Assembly (NCBI RefSeq): GCF_044389085.1
Contig: NZ_JBIRXP010000002.1
Span: forward strand, 682,001 to 746,000
DNA: 64,000 nucleotides
Reading direction: 5' to 3'
Source of the DNA: Isoptericola sp044389085
GTDB taxonomy: Bacteria; Actinomycetota; Actinomycetes; Actinomycetales; Cellulomonadaceae
Each line of letters starts with the position of its first letter. The stretch's first letter is position 1. A program made the position numbers and the translations under genes. Shown piece by piece: positions 34,477 through 42,729 of this stretch. Under the pieces are notes generated by a model. That model searched no databases, was not told the origin of the DNA, and saw only the letters and a program-made list of their open reading frames with translations.

Positions 34477-34833
34477 GTGAGATCGGTGAGGCAGTGCTCG
34501 CGCACGGCATGCACGCATGCCGCCGTCGCGACGCTCACGTACGTGTACGCGGACTCCACGGCCGTGCTGGGTCCGCTCGCGCAGCACGCCGAGCCGCACA
34601 GCTACGACCTGTGCGCCCAGCACGCGGAAGGGTTGACCGCACCCCGCGGGTGGGAGGTCGTGCGCCTCACCCCCGCGTTCGAGGAGCCGGCGCCGTCGGC
34701 CGACGACCTGTCCGCGCTGGCGGAGGCCGTCCGCGAGGCCGGGCGGGTGCGTCAGGAGCCGGCGGGCGAGCCGTCGTCGGTCACCGAGACCGCCCGTCGC
34801 GGGCACCTGCGCGTGCTGCGCGAGGCCGACTGA
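34477..34833 (+). CDS. DUF3499 family zinc-ribbon-like protein
   Basis: 118 aa from GTG 34477, chosen from the -10 box. The N-terminal CSRTAC (Cys7, Cys12) pairs with LCAQH (Cys46, His49) as a likely zinc site, a signature of DUF3499. The rest is charged. The family is confined to actinobacteria and sits between whiB2 and manB in Mycobacterium. Function unknown. Confidence 0.9.
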   Translation: MRSVRQCSRTACTHAAVATLTYVYADSTAVLGPLAQHAEPHSYDLCAQHAEGLTAPRGWEVVRLTPAFEEPAPSADDLSALAEAVREAGRVRQEPAGEPSSVTETARRGHLRVLREAD

Positions 34834-34858
34834 CGCGTCCCGGTCCTCCGCCGTCCGG

Positions 34859-36067
34859 TCAGGGGACCCACGCGCACACCGCGTGCCCCGACCCGGACAG
34901 CCGCAGCTCCCCGGCGGCGTGCGGGACGAAGACCGACGCGCCGCGGTGCAGCGTCGCGGGAGCGGGGCAGGCCTCGGCGGTGAGCTTGAGGTCTCCGGAC
35001 AGGCACAGCACGATGCGAGGCCCCTCGGCGGGGAGCTCGACGTCCTCGGCCGGGTCGACGTCGGCCGCCGTGAGCGCGAACTCGCGCACCGGGGCGCGGT
35101 AGGTCGTCACCTGGCCCCGCCCGCCCGCGACCCGCGTGCGGGGCGGCTGCGGCGGGCGCGGCACGAACGACGCGCACTCGACGAGGGCGGCCTCGTCGAC
35201 GAGCTTCGTGGTGAGGCCCGCCCGCAGCACGTTGTCCGACGACGCCATGATCTCGACCCCGAGCCCGGTGAGGTACGCGTGCACCTCGCCCGCCGGGAGG
35301 AAGAGGCCCTGACCGGGGTCGAGCGTGACGCGGTTCAGCAGGAGCGACGCGAGGGCCGCCGCGTCCCCGGGGTGCTGCTCCGCCAGCTGCAGCACGGTCG
35401 CGTCGGCGCGCGACGACGGCGAGCCCCCGGCCAGCCGCGCGGCGACCGACCCGACGGTGGTCGCGACGTCGGCCGCGGCGCCCGGGTCGCGGCGTGCCGC
35501 GACGATGCGGGAGAACGCGGCCTTGACGCCGGCGGGGGACCGGTCGGTGCGCAGGACGTCGCGCACGGCCGCCACGAGCCCGCCGTCGAGCCCGTCCAGG
35601 AGGTCGAGGACCGCGCGCGGCGCCCGGAAGCCCGCGAGCCCCTCGAACTCGGTGAGCGCGACGACCATCTCGGGCTTGTGCTGGTCGTCGTGGAACGAGC
35701 GTCCGGGGTCGCCCGGCGGCAGCCCCCGCCGGTTCTCGCGGTTGAACCCGGCGCGCGCCGCGTGCGGCTTGGGGTGCACCTGGAGCGACAGGGCGCGGTC
35801 CGCGGCGAGGACCTTGAGGAGGTAGGGGAGCCGGGGCCCGTACTCGTCGGCGACCCGGCGGCCCAGCATCGCGTCGGGCGCCGAGCGCACGAGCTCCAGC
35901 AGGGACCCGTCGCGGTCCACCCGTGACGGGGCGCTGGGGTGGGCGCCCAGCCACAGCTCGGCGGCGGGCGTGCCGTCCGGCTCGGTGCCCAGCAGGGCCT
36001 GGATCCGCGTGCGGGAGCCCCAGTCGGCGTGCTGGACGGTGTTCTCCAGCGGGTAGAGCTCGGGCAC
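34859..36067 (-). CDS. manA: Mannose-6-phosphate isomerase, class I
   Basis: 402 aa from GTG 36067, which has AAGGGTGG upstream. It converts fructose-6-P and mannose-6-P, feeding GDP-mannose for glycans. Zinc ligands are visible as Gln96 and His98 in LSLQVHPKP, Glu133 in HKPEM and a later His in FLPAGEVHAYL. Family motifs NTVQHADWGS and AELWLGAHPSAPS are at the N-terminus. It is divergent from manB with 104 bp between starts. Confidence 0.95.
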   Translation of the reverse strand: MPELYPLENTVQHADWGSRTRIQALLGTEPDGTPAAELWLGAHPSAPSRVDRDGSLLELVRSAPDAMLGRRVADEYGPRLPYLLKVLAADRALSLQVHPKPHAARAGFNRENRRGLPPGDPGRSFHDDQHKPEMVVALTEFEGLAGFRAPRAVLDLLDGLDGGLVAAVRDVLRTDRSPAGVKAAFSRIVAARRDPGAAADVATTVGSVAARLAGGSPSSRADATVLQLAEQHPGDAAALASLLLNRVTLDPGQGLFLPAGEVHAYLTGLGVEIMASSDNVLRAGLTTKLVDEAALVECASFVPRPPQPPRTRVAGGRGQVTTYRAPVREFALTAADVDPAEDVELPAEGPRIVLCLSGDLKLTAEACPAPATLHRGASVFVPHAAGELRLSGSGHAVCAWVP

Positions 36068-36158
36068 GGCACCACCCTTGCACACGCGCGCCCGCGCGGC
36101 GCCGCCCCGGCCGCAAGTCCGCCCGCAGAACCACCCGCTCACGACCGGGGGAGGCACG

Positions 36159-36164
36159 TACGCT
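36159..36164 (+). promoter_or_regulatory. -10 box of manB
   Basis: TACGCT, 7 nt before GTG 36172. Confidence 0.45.
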
Positions 36165-36171
36165 GTGGGAC

Positions 36172-37617
36172 GTGACGATCGACCTGGCCCACATCATCAA
36201 GGCGTACGACGTGCGCGGCACCGTGCCCGACCAGCTCTCGCCGGCCGTGGCCCGCGCGATCGGCGCCGCGTTCGCCCGGGTCGTGGCGGCGCCGGAGGGC
36301 GCGACGCGGGTGGTCGTCGGTCACGACATGCGCGAGTCCGGCCCGGAGCTGGTCGACGCGTTCACCGACGGTGTCACCGCGGCCGGCGTCGACGTCGTGC
36401 GGATCGGCCTGTGCTCCACGGACGGGCTGTACCACGCGTCCGGTGCGCTGGACGCGCCGGGCGCGATGTTCACCGCCTCGCACAACCCGGCCGTCTACAA
36501 CGGCATCAAGCTGTGCCGCGCCGGCGCGCGGCCCGTGGGGCAGGACACCGGCCTGGCCGACGTCCGCGAGCTCGCGCAGCGCATGCTCGACGACCCGTCG
36601 GCCGCCCCCTCCGTGGACGAGGCGGAGGCGACGCCCGGCACGGTCTCCGACGTCGACACCCTCGCCGACTACGCGGCTTTCCTGCGCGGCCTCGTCGACG
36701 TGTCGGGGATCAGGCCGCTCAAGGTCGTGGTGGACGCCGGCAACGGCATGGCCGGGCACACGGTGCCGGCGGTGCTGGGCACGGCCGCCGGGCTGCCGGC
36801 CCTGCCGCTCGACGTCGTGCCCCTGTACTTCGAGCTGGACGGCAGCTTCCCGAACCACGAGGCCAACCCGCTGGACCCGAAGAACCTCGAGGACCTGCGG
36901 GCCGCCGTCGTCGAGCACGACGCCGACCTCGGCCTCGCGTTCGACGGCGACGCCGACCGCTGCTTCGTGGTCGACGAGCACGGCGACCCGGTCTCGCCGT
37001 CGGCGGTCACGGCGCTCGTCGGGCTGCGCGAGGTCGCCAAGGAGCTCGAGGCGGGCCGCACGCCCACGGTGATCCACAACCTCATCACGTCCCGCGCCGT
37101 GCCCGACCTGCTGCAGGCCGCGGGCGCGACGACCGTGCGCACCCGCGTGGGGCACTCGTTCATCAAGGCGCAGATGGCTCAGCACGACGCCGTCTTCGGC
37201 GGGGAGCACAGCGCCCACTACTACTTCCGCGACTTCTTCTTCGCCGACACCGGGATGCTCGCCGCGCTGCACGTGCTGGCCGCGCTCGGTGAGCAGCCGC
37301 ACCCGCTGTCGGCGCTGGCGGAGATGTACTCGCCGTACGTGGCGTCGGGGGAGATCAACTCGACCGTGGCGGACGCCGCGGCGGCGACGGCGCGGGTGCG
37401 CGAGGCCTACGCGTCCGCCTACCCGCAGGCGGCCGTCGACGAGCTGGACGGCCTCACGGTGGCGCACTGGGACGGCCACCCGCAGTGGTGGTTCAACCTG
37501 CGCGCCTCCAACACGGAGCCGCTGCTGCGGCTCAACGTCGAGGCCGCCGACGAGGACATCATGGTCAAGGTGCGCGACGACGTCCTGTCGCTCGTGCGGC
37601 AGGAGGAGGACGCATGA
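36172..37617 (+). CDS. manB: Phosphomannomutase/phosphoglucomutase
   Basis: 481 aa from GTG 36172. It interconverts mannose-6-P and mannose-1-P. Four-domain phosphohexomutase motifs: the active-site phosphoserine Ser103 in FTASHNP, the magnesium loop FDGDADR (Asp258, Asp260, Asp262), the sugar-specificity loop GGEHSAH (about 344) and the phosphate-binding RASNTEP near 443. ManA is divergently encoded next door, so the two complete the route from fructose-6-P to mannose-1-P. The downstream Trm112-like gene overlaps by 4 nt. Confidence 0.96.
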   Translation: MTIDLAHIIKAYDVRGTVPDQLSPAVARAIGAAFARVVAAPEGATRVVVGHDMRESGPELVDAFTDGVTAAGVDVVRIGLCSTDGLYHASGALDAPGAMFTASHNPAVYNGIKLCRAGARPVGQDTGLADVRELAQRMLDDPSAAPSVDEAEATPGTVSDVDTLADYAAFLRGLVDVSGIRPLKVVVDAGNGMAGHTVPAVLGTAAGLPALPLDVVPLYFELDGSFPNHEANPLDPKNLEDLRAAVVEHDADLGLAFDGDADRCFVVDEHGDPVSPSAVTALVGLREVAKELEAGRTPTVIHNLITSRAVPDLLQAAGATTVRTRVGHSFIKAQMAQHDAVFGGEHSAHYYFRDFFFADTGMLAALHVLAALGEQPHPLSALAEMYSPYVASGEINSTVADAAAATARVREAYASAYPQAAVDELDGLTVAHWDGHPQWWFNLRASNTEPLLRLNVEAADEDIMVKVRDDVLSLVRQEEDA

Positions 37618-37817
37618 CCGACCACCAGGCCGAGAGCCCGATCGACCCGTGGGTGCGCTCGATCCTGCGCTGCCCCGTGACGGGCGCGGAGCTCGTCGAC
37701 GCCGTCGGGCCGGACGGCGAGCCCGAGCTGCGCTCCACCGACCCGGAGCGTCCGCTCGCCTACCCCGTGCGCGACGGCGTGCCCGTGCTGCTGGAGAGCG
37801 ACGCCCGCCCCCTGTGA
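37614..37817 (+). CDS. Trm112-like small protein (UPF0434/YcaR type)
   Basis: 67 aa in an ATGA overlap with manB. It shows the Trm112/YcaR pattern ILRCPVTGAEL ... LAYPVRDGVPVLLESDARPL. Only one of the usual zinc cysteines (Cys20) is present, so it may not bind zinc. In eukaryotes Trm112 activates methyltransferases; bacterial members near manB have no settled function. Confidence 0.88.
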   Translation: MTDHQAESPIDPWVRSILRCPVTGAELVDAVGPDGEPELRSTDPERPLAYPVRDGVPVLLESDARPL

Positions 37818-37836
37818 GGCAGCCCCGCCAGGTCGC

Positions 37837-39192
37837 CTAGGTCACCGGAGTGATCTTGGTGATCCACGCGGCGGGCATCGACCCCGCCGTCGTGCGCTTG
37901 CCCACCGTCGACCGGATCCAGTCGGCCTTGCCCGTGACCGTCGCCTTCTTCCCCGTCGACGACGTCGCCGTGAGGGTGCGGGCCTGACCGCTCGACCACT
38001 TCGCCGAGACGCTGATCGTCTTGACGTCGCCCAGCCCGAACAGCGAGCGCGCCTGCGACTGCGTGAGCTTGCGCGTCCAGGACGCGTACGAGTTGCCCGG
38101 CGCGGCCTTGCTGTACGGGTCGGACACCGAGCGCTCGTAGGCGATCTTCGACGACCAGACGTCCTCGGAGTTCGCGGTGCGTCCGCCGCTGGACGAGAAG
38201 TAGTGCGCGGCGACGGCCTTGCCGCCGTACGTCAGCACCCTGGCCCGGGTGCGGCTGGAGGTGGTGGCGTCGACGCCCTTCTTCCAGACCTTGCCGTACT
38301 TGGCGTCCGTGCCCTCGCTCTCCTTCTTCCAGCCGGAGTAGTACTGGTCGCGCACGTCGTCGACGACGTTGCACCGGCACGCGGCGAGGAGCGGCTTGGT
38401 CATCACGTACGAGCGCGCGGTGATCGCCTGGGCGGCCAGGGCGGACAGGCCGCCGTTGAGGCCCCACGACGACGGCATCTCCGCGATGCCGTACAGGTAC
38501 TCGGTGTTGAGCAGCACGTCGTTCGTGATGTTCGGGACGCCGCCGCGTGCCGTCGCGGTGAGGCGGCCGTGCTTGTACGAGCCGTGCGCCCCGGAGACCG
38601 TCGCGACCGCGCGCTTGCCGGTGGGCTTGTAGTAGCGGGTGCCCGACCAGTGCAGCCGCAGCACCTGGTCGTAGTACTTGGTGCCGTTCACCGTGATCCG
38701 GGACCGCCCGCCGGCCGTGACGGTGACGGCGAACGTCTCCGTGCCGGACCCGGAGGTCAGGGTCTTCCCGTCCTCGTCGCGCAGGCGCCAGTCGCCTCCG
38801 CTCACCGTGACCGTGGTCGTCGTCCTCGTGTCGCCGTAGCCCGACCGCCCGAGCGGGTCCTTGCCGTAGACCTGGACGAGGATGTTGTTCCCGGTCGTGT
38901 CCTTCCAGGCGACCTTCCCGCCGGCGTAGTAGTGCTGCAGGATGCTCCAGCTGGCCGAGCCCTGCCGCGCCATCGCGTAGGCGCCGTACTGCGGCATCCC
39001 CACGCCGTGCCCGAATCCCGAGCCCGTCAGCGTGAACGACGACGGCACCGCGGCCTGCGCGGACGTCGCGGCCACCACCGTGCCGCTCGCCGCCAGCATC
39101 ATGCCGGCGAGGACCGAGGCCACGGCGGCCCGCAGCCGGCGCGGTCGGCGGACCCGGGCCCGCGAGGTCGTGTCTTCGTGCGTCATGGTCAT
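37837..39192 (-). CDS. Secreted SpoIID/LytB-domain protein
   Basis: 451 aa from ATG 39192 (ATG 39186 is an alternative two codons on). Basic N-terminus, a signal/TM segment (about 22-45) and AQAAVP cleavage-like site, then a beta-rich domain with GSGFGHGVGMPQYGAYAMA, which includes the SpoIID HGxGMxQxGA motif, and the SpoIID core with NTEYLYGIAEMPSSWG, ALAAQAITARSY and HYFSSSGG. SpoIID is a lytic transglycosylase acting on denuded glycan strands; the conserved catalytic Glu in the EMP segment is present here. It is divergent from an amidase gene, so the two may act on the same peptidoglycan. Confidence 0.9.
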   Translation of the reverse strand: MTMTHEDTTSRARVRRPRRLRAAVASVLAGMMLAASGTVVAATSAQAAVPSSFTLTGSGFGHGVGMPQYGAYAMARQGSASWSILQHYYAGGKVAWKDTTGNNILVQVYGKDPLGRSGYGDTRTTTTVTVSGGDWRLRDEDGKTLTSGSGTETFAVTVTAGGRSRITVNGTKYYDQVLRLHWSGTRYYKPTGKRAVATVSGAHGSYKHGRLTATARGGVPNITNDVLLNTEYLYGIAEMPSSWGLNGGLSALAAQAITARSYVMTKPLLAACRCNVVDDVRDQYYSGWKKESEGTDAKYGKVWKKGVDATTSSRTRARVLTYGGKAVAAHYFSSSGGRTANSEDVWSSKIAYERSVSDPYSKAAPGNSYASWTRKLTQSQARSLFGLGDVKTISVSAKWSSGQARTLTATSSTGKKATVTGKADWIRSTVGKRTTAGSMPAAWITKITPVT

Positions 39193-39407
39193 GCACCCCC
39201 GTATGCACTGTGCCCCAGCCGGAGCGCACCAGCATCTGGAGACGCGGAGGGGCCGGGCCGCGCTTCGAGGTGCTGACACACGGATCCGTCCTTATCGTCG
39301 TGCGGGTCAGGTGCCCGGCGCGACGAAGCGCCGTGCGGGTCGACCGAGACCCCTCTGACCGTCGGACCGATCGGCGATCGACCAGTGCTGGACGAGCGGA
39401 GACGAGC

Positions 39408-41384
39408 ATGACGACGACACGCACGGCTCGAAGGGCGGCCCGGACCGCCGTCACGACGTCGACCGTCGTGGCGCTGGCCCTCGCGGGGGTCGTGCTGCCC
39501 ACGGTCTCCCTCCCGGTCCCGGAGGCGCACGCCGTCTCCCCGGACGTGGAGCACGTGCCGGTGCGGGGCGTCGACGCCGACGCCCGGCACGAGAAGGGGG
39601 CTCTCGCCGACGCCGTGGGGCACGAGCACGACGGTGCGGAGGCGGAGCTGCCGACCTCCGAGGTGGCGAAGAAGGTCGCGCCCGACGGCGCCGCCACCCC
39701 GCTGGCTCAGGAGGCCCCGGACGAGGGCGATCTGGCGGCGCTGAGCGAGCGCACCACGACGCAGGACTTCCTCGTCGCCGGGGTCACGTGGGACGAGGCG
39801 ACGGGCAGCGAGGTCACCGAGGTGGCGGTGCGGCTGCGCGAGGACGGCCGGTGGACCGACTGGCAGTCCCTCGGGCTGGACGGCGTCACCGTCGACGGCG
39901 GCCGCGCCGGGACGGAACCGATCGTCTCGACCGGCGCCGACGGCGTGCAGGCGCGCGTGCGCACCGCGGACGGGACCCCGCCGAGCGGGCTCCAGGTGGA
40001 CGTCGTCGACCCGGGCACGTCGCGGGCGGACGCGTTCGTGGGTGACGACGCCGCGCCGGCGTCCTCCGCCAGCGCGGGCACGGGCTTCGAGATCCGCCCG
40101 TCGGTCGTCACGCGCTCCGGGTGGGGCGCGGACGAGTCGCTCGCGGGGAGCTGGCCCGAGACCTCGAAGTCCCTCAAGGCCATCTACGTGCACCACACGG
40201 CCGGGACCAACGGCTACAAGGAGAGCCAGTCGGCGGCCCTGGTGCGGGGCATCTACGCCTATCACACGAAGTCGCGCGGCTGGCCCGACATCGGCTACCA
40301 GTTCCTCGTCGACAAGTACGGGAACATCTTCCAGGGGCGCAAGGACGCTCGCGTCGACAACCCGATCGGCGCCCAGGCCGGCGGGTACAACACGGGCACG
40401 ATCGGGGTGTCCGCGATGGGCAACTTCGACACCGCGAAGCCCACCAGCGCCCTCCTCACCGGGATGGCGAAGGTGATCGCCTGGAAGGCGTACCAGTACA
40501 AGATCGACCCGAAGGGCACGACCACGCTGGTCACGGGCGGCTCGACCGGCTCCGGGACGCGGGCCAAGCCCGGGACGAAGGTGCGGGTGCCGACGGTGCT
40601 GATGCACCGCACGACCAACGAGACCGCCTGCCCGGGCCGCTACCTCGCCGCGAAGATGGGGACGTTGCGCAGCGGTGCGGCGTCGCGCAAGGCCGCGGCC
40701 ATCAAGAAGTACGGCGCGATCCGGTGGGCCGTGAACGCCCCCGCGCGGTACGCGCCGACGGCCGCGCAGTCGCCGGTGCAGTGGTCCACCAAGGCCACGT
40801 ACCGGTGGAAGAAGGTGCCGGGCGCGCGCTACTACCAGGTGCTCTACCGCGAGGCGCACTGGAACTCCGACATGCCCAGCACGAACTACTGGCGGGTGCT
40901 CAGGTCGTCGACCACGGCGACGTCCGTCACGGTGAACCTCGACCGGGGCAAGTCGCGCGAGATCGCCGTGCGCGCGATCAGCTCGAAGTACCACCGCGGG
41001 CCCATGACGACTCTGGTGCGCACCAGCACCACGATCATGCCCAAGTCGTGGTCCGTCTCCAGCGGGTGGAAGAAGATCCACCACACGAAGCTGTACGGCG
41101 ACAACGCCTACCAGACGGCCACCGGTGGGAAGACGATCAGCCTCAAGAGCGCCAACCAGGTGCACCGGGTCGTGGTCCGCGGGGCCACGTCGCCGGGGGA
41201 CGGCAAGGTGCAGGTCCTCGTGGGCGGCAAGGTGCGCGGCACCCTCGACTTCAACCGGGCGTCCTCCTGGGACCGGGTCATGAGCGTCACCCTCTCCGGG
41301 CACAACGACGGCACGGTGACCCTGCGGAAGGTGAACGACGGCCGGAAGGTGCGCATCGCGCAGATCTCCCTCGCCCGCTGGTGA
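39408..41384 (+). CDS. Secreted N-acetylmuramoyl-L-alanine amidase (PGRP/Amidase_2)
   Basis: 658 aa, ATG 39408. Signal peptide (about 1-41), a variable Glu/Asp-rich domain (45-240) with a beta-repeat DWQSLGLDGV, then the amidase domain (about 255-420). Zinc ligands are His263 (YVHHTAGTN), His400 (LMHRTTN) and Cys408 (TACPGRYL). The C-terminal 240 residues form a fibronectin-like and carbohydrate-binding-like region. It should cut the bond between muramic acid and L-Ala in peptidoglycan. Domain order is typical of PGRP-fold cell-wall hydrolases of actinobacteria, longer than the catalytic core alone. Confidence 0.92.
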   Translation: MTTTRTARRAARTAVTTSTVVALALAGVVLPTVSLPVPEAHAVSPDVEHVPVRGVDADARHEKGALADAVGHEHDGAEAELPTSEVAKKVAPDGAATPLAQEAPDEGDLAALSERTTTQDFLVAGVTWDEATGSEVTEVAVRLREDGRWTDWQSLGLDGVTVDGGRAGTEPIVSTGADGVQARVRTADGTPPSGLQVDVVDPGTSRADAFVGDDAAPASSASAGTGFEIRPSVVTRSGWGADESLAGSWPETSKSLKAIYVHHTAGTNGYKESQSAALVRGIYAYHTKSRGWPDIGYQFLVDKYGNIFQGRKDARVDNPIGAQAGGYNTGTIGVSAMGNFDTAKPTSALLTGMAKVIAWKAYQYKIDPKGTTTLVTGGSTGSGTRAKPGTKVRVPTVLMHRTTNETACPGRYLAAKMGTLRSGAASRKAAAIKKYGAIRWAVNAPARYAPTAAQSPVQWSTKATYRWKKVPGARYYQVLYREAHWNSDMPSTNYWRVLRSSTTATSVTVNLDRGKSREIAVRAISSKYHRGPMTTLVRTSTTIMPKSWSVSSGWKKIHHTKLYGDNAYQTATGGKTISLKSANQVHRVVVRGATSPGDGKVQVLVGGKVRGTLDFNRASSWDRVMSVTLSGHNDGTVTLRKVNDGRKVRIAQISLARW

Positions 41385-41461
41385 CGGACGACCTGGCGTC
41401 GGGGTCGTGAAGCGCTCCCAGCGGGCTCCCGGCAGGGACAGGTAGCCTGCTGGCCACGAGC

Positions 41462-41488
41462 CCCGGCGTCGAGGGACCCGACGCCGGG
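41462..41488 (+). terminator. Hairpin in the sulfotransferase operon leader
   Basis: CCCGGCGTCG (41462-41471) and CGACGCCGGG (41479-41488), 7-nt loop, between a TAGCCT -10-like box (41443-41448) and the ribosome binding site of the next gene. It may end amidase transcription or act as a leader element. Confidence 0.5.
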
Positions 41489-41504
41489 TCCCGGAGGAGA
41501 TGGG

Positions 41505-42719
41505 ATGTCCACCAGCACCGCCCCGACCGAGTCCCTGCAGCTGCCCGAGCGGGCGCTGCTCCTGCACATCGGGCTGATGAAGACCGGCACGACGAGCCTG
41601 CAGAACGCGGCCGCGGCGCTGCGCCCGCAGCTCCTCGCGCAGGGGGTGCGGTACCCGGGGACCAAGGTCAACCACCGCAGCGCGGTGAACGACTTCATGG
41701 GCCACTCGTGGGGCTGGGACACCACGCCGGTCGAGGGCGCGTGGCGACGCCTGCGGGCCGAGATCGACGCCGACACGGACCACCGGGTGTGGATCGGGCA
41801 CGAGTTCGCCGCCAACGCCGACGACGCGACGGCCGCACGGTGGCGCCAGGAGCTGGGGGAGCGTGCGCACGCCGTCGTGACGCTGCGCAACTACGGCTCG
41901 ATCCTGCCCTCCCTCTGGCAGCAGATGACGAAGGAGGGCGAGCGGCTCGAGTTCGAGCCCTGGCTGCGGGGCGTGCTCTCCGACGACCCCGACCACGAGC
42001 TGCGGTCGTTCCGGGACCGGATCGACCAGGGGCGCGTCGTGACCCGCTGGGCCGAGGCCTTCGGCCCGGAGCACGTCACGGTGGTCGTGGTGGACAAGTC
42101 GACCCCGGAGCTGCTGTTCGACGCCTTCGAGTCGATGCTCGCGCTCGAGCCGGGGCTGCTGCGGACCGCGAAGCTCGACGGCAAGGCCTCGAACCGGGGG
42201 ATGTCGCTCGAGGAGGCCGAGCTCCTGCGGCGCCTCAACCTCAAGCTCCGCAAGCAGCTCACCTGGCTCGAGTACTGCAAGTGGCTCCGCGACTCGGCGT
42301 CCACCGCCGTGCTCCGGTGGCGCCGCACCGGTGACCACGACACCAGGCTCGTGCTGCCCACGTGGGCGGCCGAGATCGCGGAGGCCCGCGCCTCGAGCCA
42401 CGTGGAGCAGATCGTGGCGTCGGGGGTGCGGGTGGTCGGCGACCTGGCGCCGCTGCGCGCCCCGGTCCGCTCGGCGGAGGACCCGCCCCTGCGCAGCGAC
42501 GTGGTGCCGATCGACGCCGCGGTCGAGGCGATCCTCGGCGTGATCCGGCAGGGCCGCCGCGAGGAGGACCGCCTGGCGACCGCCCGGGAGGAGATCGCCC
42601 AGCTCGAGGCGACCGCCAAGGACAGGCGCCGGGCCGGGCCCGCGCTGTCCGACGCCAGCGGCCGCGAGCTCGTCCGTGCGCTCGGCTCGCGGGTCAAGCG
42701 CCGTCTGCGGCGCGGCTAG
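41505..42719 (+). CDS. Sulfotransferase family protein
   Basis: 404 aa, ATG 41505 with GGAGGAGA upstream. The 5'-phosphosulfate loop LLHIGLMKTGTTSLQ (KTGTT at 26-30) is the PAPS-binding site. A second region around 128-133 (VVTLRNYGS) resembles the 3'-phosphate-binding Arg segment, and a C-terminal coiled coil (about 345-375) follows. It is the first gene of an operon with two galactofuranosyltransferases and UDP-galactopyranose mutase. It probably sulfates the galactan or its precursor; acceptor identity is inferred. APS kinase for PAPS supply is encoded at 63174. Confidence 0.85.
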   Translation: MSTSTAPTESLQLPERALLLHIGLMKTGTTSLQNAAAALRPQLLAQGVRYPGTKVNHRSAVNDFMGHSWGWDTTPVEGAWRRLRAEIDADTDHRVWIGHEFAANADDATAARWRQELGERAHAVVTLRNYGSILPSLWQQMTKEGERLEFEPWLRGVLSDDPDHELRSFRDRIDQGRVVTRWAEAFGPEHVTVVVVDKSTPELLFDAFESMLALEPGLLRTAKLDGKASNRGMSLEEAELLRRLNLKLRKQLTWLEYCKWLRDSASTAVLRWRRTGDHDTRLVLPTWAAEIAEARASSHVEQIVASGVRVVGDLAPLRAPVRSAEDPPLRSDVVPIDAAVEAILGVIRQGRREEDRLATAREEIAQLEATAKDRRRAGPALSDASGRELVRALGSRVKRRLRRG

Positions 42720-42722
42720 GCT
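42717..42722 (+). promoter_or_regulatory. -10 box overlapping the sulfotransferase stop codon
   Basis: TAGGCT; its TAG is the stop codon of the preceding gene. GTG 42730 begins 7 nt later. Confidence 0.45.
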
Positions 42723-42729
42723 CGCCCGC

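Noticed and set aside
41408..41420. Third CebR-like operator (TGAAGCGCTCCCA)
   Set aside because: Only the AGCGCTCCCA half matches and it sits upstream of a hairpin and an unrelated operon; chance is likely in this GC-rich sequence.
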